NCBI GenBank assembly: GCA_934271525.1
Contig: CAKQRL010000009.1
Coordinates: 1-64,000, forward strand
DNA: 64,000 bases
Origin: an uncultured Rhodocyclaceae bacterium
GTDB lineage: Bacteria; Pseudomonadota; Gammaproteobacteria; Burkholderiales; Rhodocyclaceae
Direction of reading: 5' to 3'
Shown here: one piece after another, positions 59,778-64,000 of the stretch
How positions within the stretch are numbered: position 1 is the stretch's first letter
Layout of the letters: each line of letters begins with the position of its first letter
The notes under the pieces: model-generated
What the model was told of the DNA's origin: nothing
The model's database searches: none
Seen by the model: the letters and a program-made list of their open reading frames with translations, nothing else
Made by a program: the position numbers and the translations under genes

Positions 59778-61492
59778 TTTTTCCACGAGTCTTTGAGTGA
59801 GACTGTGCGGTTAAAGGCAAAATCATCCATTAAATCGCGCACAAAATAACCGTGGCGCTCAAATTGAAACACCTCGCCACGATTGGCATTTTTCAAAGCG
59901 GGTTCTATTTTGGCGATGATTTCGGTTTTGGATTGTGGATTCAAATCACTTAAAAAATTGCCTGAATCAACGCCCGGAATTTCGGTTGAAAATAAGCGGT
60001 CAAAAAGCCGAATGGGCGCATCAACACAATCAAAAAGCCAATGGATATTGCCTTTGACCTTCACCGAATCCGCGCCAGCGGTGCCAGATTTGGTGTTTTC
60101 TAAAATTTTGGCAAAAACGCGAACAATGTTGCCGTTTTCATCTTTTTCAAAACCCGTGCATTCAATCACATAAGCGTAACGCAAGCGCACTTTGTTGCCC
60201 ACAAAAAGTCGGCGAAAACCTTTTTGCGGGTTTTCCATAAAATCATCCATTTCAATCCACAATTTTTTGCCCAACAAAATTGGGCGTTTTCCCCATTCTG
60301 GTTTTTGTGGATGATTGGGCGCAAAACATTCTTCGGTTTGGTTTTCGGGGTAATTTTCCAAAATCAATTCCAAGGGATTCAAAACCGCAATGCGCCGCGG
60401 CGCATTTTCGTTTAAAACTTCCCGCTGGCAGTCTTCAAAAAGAGAATAATCAATTAAAGAATCCGATTTGGAAATGCCAATTCTTTGGGCAAATAAGCGA
60501 ATGCCTTCTGGGGAATAACCGCGGCGGCGCGCGCCAGCCAAGGTGGGCAGCCTTGGGTCATCCCAACCTTCTACGTGTTTTTCTTGAACCAGTTGGATGA
60601 GTTTGCGTTTGCTCAACACAATGTGCGATAAATTCAGCCGCGAAAATTCATATTGTTTGGGCAATGGTTCTTGCACCAAACCACCCATTGCCAAATGGTT
60701 TAAAAGCCAATCGTAAAACGGGCGCTGGTCTTCAAATTCCAACGTGCAAATGGAGTGGGTAATACATTCCAAGGCATCTTCAATGGGATGCGCAAAGGTA
60801 TAAAGCGGATAAACGCAATATTGATTGCCCGTGTTGTGGTGATGCGCGTGGCGAATGCGGTAAATCACTGGGTCGCGCAAATTCAAGTTGGGGTGCGCCA
60901 TATCAATTTTGGCGCGCAAAACGTGCGCACCATCTGAAAAATGCCCACAACACATACCGCGAAAAAGCGCCAAATTTTCTGCAATAGAGCGCTCGCGAAA
61001 AGGCGAATCTTTGCCTTTTTCCGTTAATGTGCCGCGATTTTCTCGCATTTCATCAGTTGTTTGGCTATCCACATACGCCAAACCTTTGGAGATTAAATAG
61101 CGCGCGCATTGCAGCATTTCTTCAAAATAATTGCTTGCCCAAAATTCGTTTTCTTGCCAGTTGCAACCAAGCCACGCCACGTTTTCTTTAATGGCTTGAA
61201 CGTATTCTTCGTTTTCTTTTTCGGGATTGGTATCGTCAAAACGCAAATGGCAAACGCCGTTAAATTCTTTTGCTAATCCAAAATTGAGCAAAATGGATTT
61301 GGCATGCCCCAAATGCAAATAACCGTTGGGTTCTGGCGGAAAACGTGTGCGGATTTTTGCCACATCTTTGCTGCCTTCTTCTTGTGCGCTTAAAAGTCCG
61401 GGTTTGCCGCACCAGAGGCGATTTTTAAATTTATCTTGTGCCAAATCGTTTTCAATAATGTTGCGGATAAAATTGGGCGCAATGTTCGTCAT
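59768..61492 (-). CDS. glnS: Glutaminyl-tRNA synthetase
   Basis: 574 residues. The class I signatures are RTRFPPEPNGYLHLGHAKS (HIGH) and VLSKRKL (KMSKS). The start TNIAPNFIRNIIENDLAQ matches family N-termini. About twenty residues more than usual lie between this helix and the HIGH region (around GKPGLLSAQEEGSKD). The two-part C-terminal anticodon-binding beta-barrel is present. It ends SWKNPR from a repeat arm. It charges the tRNA-Gln encoded at 4917. Confidence 0.96.
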   Translation of the reverse strand: MTNIAPNFIRNIIENDLAQDKFKNRLWCGKPGLLSAQEEGSKDVAKIRTRFPPEPNGYLHLGHAKSILLNFGLAKEFNGVCHLRFDDTNPEKENEEYVQAIKENVAWLGCNWQENEFWASNYFEEMLQCARYLISKGLAYVDSQTTDEMRENRGTLTEKGKDSPFRERSIAENLALFRGMCCGHFSDGAHVLRAKIDMAHPNLNLRDPVIYRIRHAHHHNTGNQYCVYPLYTFAHPIEDALECITHSICTLEFEDQRPFYDWLLNHLAMGGLVQEPLPKQYEFSRLNLSHIVLSKRKLIQLVQEKHVEGWDDPRLPTLAGARRRGYSPEGIRLFAQRIGISKSDSLIDYSLFEDCQREVLNENAPRRIAVLNPLELILENYPENQTEECFAPNHPQKPEWGKRPILLGKKLWIEMDDFMENPQKGFRRLFVGNKVRLRYAYVIECTGFEKDENGNIVRVFAKILENTKSGTAGADSVKVKGNIHWLFDCVDAPIRLFDRLFSTEIPGVDSGNFLSDLNPQSKTEIIAKIEPALKNANRGEVFQFERHGYFVRDLMDDFAFNRTVSLKDSWKNPR

Positions 61493-61553
61493 TGATGAAA
61501 TTCTCAAATAAAAAACAAAGAATTTTAAACGAAAGGTTTAAAATTTAAAGTTT

Positions 61554-61604
61554 TCCACGGTCAACCTTAAAAAATTTTAAAAAAAATTTTTTGTTGACCG
61601 TGGA
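61554..61604. repeat. 51-bp inverted element between glnS and fabI
   Basis: Perfect arms with C/G pairing, exactly 51 bp. It lies in a divergent region, where a terminator is not needed. Confidence 0.87.
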
Positions 61605-61648
61605 AAATTTAAAATAATGCCTTTCATTTTGTTTTGTTGATTTTGTGT

Positions 61649-61654
61649 AGGAGG
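61649..61654 (+). promoter_or_regulatory. Strong Shine-Dalgarno of fabI
   Basis: A perfect AGGAGG 4 nt before the ATG, the strongest ribosome-binding site seen in the window. It fixes the fabI start. Confidence 0.85.
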
Positions 61655-61658
61655 AAAA

Positions 61659-62453
61659 ATGGGATTTTTATCTGGCAAACAATTGGTGATTACGGGCGTT
61701 TTGTCCAAACATTCCATTGCTTATGGCATTGCCAAAGCGTGCGTGCGTGAAGGCGCGCAAATTGCTTTAACCTACCAAAATGAGCGCTTTTTGGAACGCA
61801 TACAAAAATTTTCCAAAGAATTGGGCGATGCGCCCGTTTTTCCATTGGATGTGACCATCGATTCTCAAATAGACGATTTGTTCAAAGGAATCAAAAATTT
61901 ATGGGGCGGTTTGGATGGCTTGGTGCATTCCATTGCTTTTGCGCCATCGGAATCCATTGAAGGCGATTTTTTAAACGGTGCTTCGCGCGAGGCTTTTCGC
62001 ATTGCGCACGATGTGTCTGCTTATAGTTACGTTGCGTTGGCAAAGGGCGCGCGACATTTGATGCAAGGGCGCAAAAATCCAAGTTTGTTGGCTTTAACCT
62101 ATTTGGGCGCGGTGCGCACCATGCCCAATTACAACACAATGGGCTTGGCAAAGGCGAGTTTGGAAGCGGCGAATCGTTATTTGGCATTTTGTTTGGGGTC
62201 AGAAGGCATTCGCGCCAATGCGGTGTCAGCCGGACCAATCAAAACCTTGGCGGCTTCGGGCATTGGCAATTTTGGCAAATTGTTGGCTTACAACGCGCAC
62301 CACGCACCGCTTCGCCGCAATGTAACCATTGATGAAGTGGGCAATGCCGCGGCGTTTTTGTTATCGGATTTGGCAAGCGCCATCACGGGTGAAGTTTTGT
62401 ATGTGGATGGCGGCATCAATACAACGGCGTTGGGCAACGCCGATCCTTTGTAG
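61659..62453 (+). CDS. fabI: Enoyl-[acyl-carrier-protein] reductase (NADH)
   Basis: A 264-residue short-chain dehydrogenase that completes each fatty-acid elongation cycle. FabI marks are ITGVLSKHSIAYGIAKA (cofactor loop), SIAFAPSESI, and the catalytic Tyr/Lys in NYNTMGLAKASLEA, with the C-terminal GEVLYVDGGINTTALG. It is the expected target of triclosan-type inhibitors. It is divergent from glnS. Confidence 0.95.
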   Translation: MGFLSGKQLVITGVLSKHSIAYGIAKACVREGAQIALTYQNERFLERIQKFSKELGDAPVFPLDVTIDSQIDDLFKGIKNLWGGLDGLVHSIAFAPSESIEGDFLNGASREAFRIAHDVSAYSYVALAKGARHLMQGRKNPSLLALTYLGAVRTMPNYNTMGLAKASLEAANRYLAFCLGSEGIRANAVSAGPIKTLAASGIGNFGKLLAYNAHHAPLRRNVTIDEVGNAAAFLLSDLASAITGEVLYVDGGINTTALGNADPL

Positions 62454-62470
62454 TTTTCAAAAAAAACTTT

Positions 62471-62482
62471 GTTTACCGTGGA
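62471..62482 (-). repeat. Single element arm between fabI and clpS
   Basis: A perfect GTTTACCGTGGA ending 9 bp before the clpS start; its GTGGA may contribute to ribosome binding. Confidence 0.72.
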
Positions 62483-62491
62483 AAATAACCG

Positions 62492-62809
62492 ATGACTGAC
62501 GATATTGCCGTTGAAGAAGACAGCACCATTGCAACGCTTACCCGCATTAAGCCGCCGCCTTTTTACCGTGTGGATTTGTTGAACGACAACTTCACAACCA
62601 TGGATTTTGTGGTGATGATTTTGCAAAAAATCTTCAAACACAATTTGGAAGAGGCACAGCGCATTATGTTGCAAATCCACAATGACGGGCGCGGCTCTTG
62701 TGGTGTTTATACGCTGGATATTGCGCAAACCAAAGTGGCGCAAGTGAAAGATTTGGCGCAAAAGGCAAATTTTCCTTTGCAATGCGTGATGGAGAAAGAA
62801 AAAGAATGA
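62492..62809 (+). CDS. clpS: ATP-dependent Clp protease adaptor ClpS
   Basis: 105 residues. It delivers N-degron substrates to ClpAP. The N-degron pocket region YRVDLLNDNFTTMDFVVMIL and IMLQIHNDGRGSCGVYTLDIA are diagnostic. The stop overlaps the clpA start (ATGA), the usual clpS-clpA coupling. Confidence 0.96.
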   Translation: MTDDIAVEEDSTIATLTRIKPPPFYRVDLLNDNFTTMDFVVMILQKIFKHNLEEAQRIMLQIHNDGRGSCGVYTLDIAQTKVAQVKDLAQKANFPLQCVMEKEKE

Positions 62810-64000
62810 TTGCCGATGATTTTGAAACCAGTCTGCACCGCGCTTTGTTGGATGCCAGAGCCCGCCGCCAAGAGTTGGTAACGGTGGAGCATTTGTTGTT
62901 GTCTTTGTCGCAAGAATCTGGCGTGCGCAAGGTGTTGATTGCTTGCGGTTTGGATTTGGATAATTTTCAGCGGGAATTATCAGCTTTTATTTCAGAGACG
63001 AATCCAGCCGTAGACTCTCAAAATTCTTTTGAAACGCAACCAACACTGGGTTTTCAGCGGGTTATTCAACGTGCTATTTTGCAAGCGCAAATGCTGCATC
63101 ACAACTCGGAGGTTACTTCTTTTGATGCTTTTTTATCCATTTACAATGAGCGCGATTCGCACGCTTTGTATTTTTTAAAAAAATACGGCATTTCAAGATA
63201 CAACGTCTTAACCCACGTTTATACCGAATACCGCACCAAAAAGAAAAATCCGGGCGTTTTTGGCAGAACGCGCGAAGAACGCATTGCCGCGCAACCCAAG
63301 CGCGATCCGCAGGAATTTTGGGGGTTTTTGCGAAAACGTTACAGCGATGAAAATGTGATTGACCCCGCCACAACGGCGCCAATGCCGCCGCCCAAAAAAG
63401 AAGAAAGACAGCCCGATATTTTGGAATTATTCACCCAAAATTTGAATATGTTGGCGCATATGGGGCAAATTGATCCTTTAATTGGGCGCGAAAAAGAATT
63501 AAAACGCGTGATGCAAACGCTTTGCCGCCGCCGCAAAAATAATCCTTTGTTGGTGGGCGAGGCGGGCGTTGGCAAAACCGCCATTGCCGAAGGTTTGGCG
63601 TGGGTTATTGAAAGCGGCAATGCGCCCGAGGTGTTGCGTGATTCGGAGATTTTTTGGTTGGATTTGGGCGCGGTTTTGGCAGGCACCAAATACCGCGGCG
63701 ATTTTGAAGCGCGCTTAAAAAAGATTTTGCAAGCGTTAAATCAGCGCAAAAACGCCATTTTGTTTATTGACGAAATCCACACCATCATTGGCGCGGGCGC
63801 CGGCGGCAACAGCGCATTGGATGTTTCTAATCTTTTAAAACCCGCTTTGTCATCTGGCCAACTGCGTTGCATTGGCGCGACCACTTTTGCCGAATACCGC
63901 AAATGTTTCAGCAAGGACGCGGCGCTTTCGCGCCGTTTTCAAAAAATAGACGTAGAAGAACCAACCATTGCGGATAGCATCGCCATTTTAAAAGGCTTAA
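62806..64000 (+). CDS. clpA: ATP-dependent Clp protease ATP-binding subunit ClpA (3' end outside window)
   Basis: 398 codons are visible before the window ends. It is a Hsp100 unfoldase partner of ClpP. The ClpA N-domain (start MIADDFETSLHRALLDARA, motif VEHLLLSLS) is followed by the first AAA+ domain, with Walker A GEAGVGKT, the Walker B region ILFIDEIH and the sensor-1 region IGATTFAEYRK. The ATG overlaps the clpS stop by 4 bp. The second AAA+ domain lies beyond the edge. Confidence 0.96.
   Translation, partial: MIADDFETSLHRALLDARARRQELVTVEHLLLSLSQESGVRKVLIACGLDLDNFQRELSAFISETNPAVDSQNSFETQPTLGFQRVIQRAILQAQMLHHNSEVTSFDAFLSIYNERDSHALYFLKKYGISRYNVLTHVYTEYRTKKKNPGVFGRTREERIAAQPKRDPQEFWGFLRKRYSDENVIDPATTAPMPPPKKEERQPDILELFTQNLNMLAHMGQIDPLIGREKELKRVMQTLCRRRKNNPLLVGEAGVGKTAIAEGLAWVIESGNAPEVLRDSEIFWLDLGAVLAGTKYRGDFEARLKKILQALNQRKNAILFIDEIHTIIGAGAGGNSALDVSNLLKPALSSGQLRCIGATTFAEYRKCFSKDAALSRRFQKIDVEEPTIADSIAILKGL

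Noticed and set aside
61596..61625. The right element arm acting as a -35 box (TTGACC) for fabI
   Set aside because: No -10 hexamer lies at 16–18 bp; the TAAAAT-like sequence is too close. It was not listed as a promoter.

Overview
The window is a 64-kb stretch of a Gram-negative chromosome, most likely from an AT-rich betaproteobacterium. The gene orders tRNA-Gln–prs–L25–pth, dprA–LysM / def–fmt, carB–greA and PP0621-type–pilS–pilR all resemble those known from that class. No lineage below class is claimed. There are 56 protein genes (one of them frameshifted, the first and last cut by the window edges) and four tRNA genes: Arg-TCT, Gln-TTG, Arg-CCG and Leu-CAG. No rRNA, insertion sequence, prophage or CRISPR array was seen.

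Layout. 1–7.5 kb: a GT8 glycosyltransferase, metY, then a leftward block pth, L25, prs, dprA, LysM protein. 7.6–14.3 kb: def–fmt rightward, then greA, carB and ispD–ispF leftward. 14.4–18.5 kb: yggX, PP0621-like, pilS, pilR, ampD. 18.6–29 kb: a fused restriction-modification enzyme, map, paaK-like, rnr, radA, an EamA transporter and a Tat-dependent aldo/keto reductase. 29–41.5 kb: a Tim44-like protein, recB, a repeat-rich membrane protein, ppdK, psd, a flavin oxidoreductase, an RDD protein, trmJ, suhB. 41.5–51.2 kb: a rightward envelope/surface operon (three tandem PTPS-related membrane proteins, a GT2 glycosyltransferase, a NamZ-like protein, an LtaS-like phosphotransferase). 51.3–61.5 kb: a leftward block with a ZIP transporter, two small secreted proteins, metQ-metQ-metI without metN, a frameshifted polysaccharide pyruvyl transferase, a second GT2, a MATE exporter, dut and glnS. 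61.6–64 kb: fabI, clpS, clpA (partial).

The most striking feature is a dispersed 51-bp element. Two inverted 12-bp arms, TCCACGGTNAAC and its complement GTTNACCGTGGA, flank an A/T-tract centre. I count about 20 paired copies and 15 single arms, roughly 55 arms in 64 kb. Eleven of 17 normally spaced inward-facing pairs are exactly 51 bp (17 codons) long. A pair lies at each of the seven convergent gene junctions. The variable base N usually covaries between the two arms. The element has been captured as coding sequence: about a dozen proteins end in NPR/FPR or KSTVN-type tails read from it, RNase R translates a whole copy, and DprA carries a complete copy in frame between its domains. Together with competence and type IV pilus regulatory genes, this suggests a new DNA-uptake-sequence dialect that doubles as a terminator, although a MITE/REP-like origin is not excluded.

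Second, three long homopolymeric G/C tracts (18, 13 and 13 nt) lie inside envelope genes: the first PTPS-related protein, the LtaS-like enzyme and the pyruvyl transferase. The first two are in frame (ON). The third is one base short and stops immediately after the tract (OFF). This is the signature of slipped-strand phase variation of surface structures.

Third, a gene-free 0.35-kb region near 57.6–57.86 kb holds four perfect DnaA boxes beside T-rich GAT-initiated repeats, and is a candidate replication origin or DnaA-binding locus.
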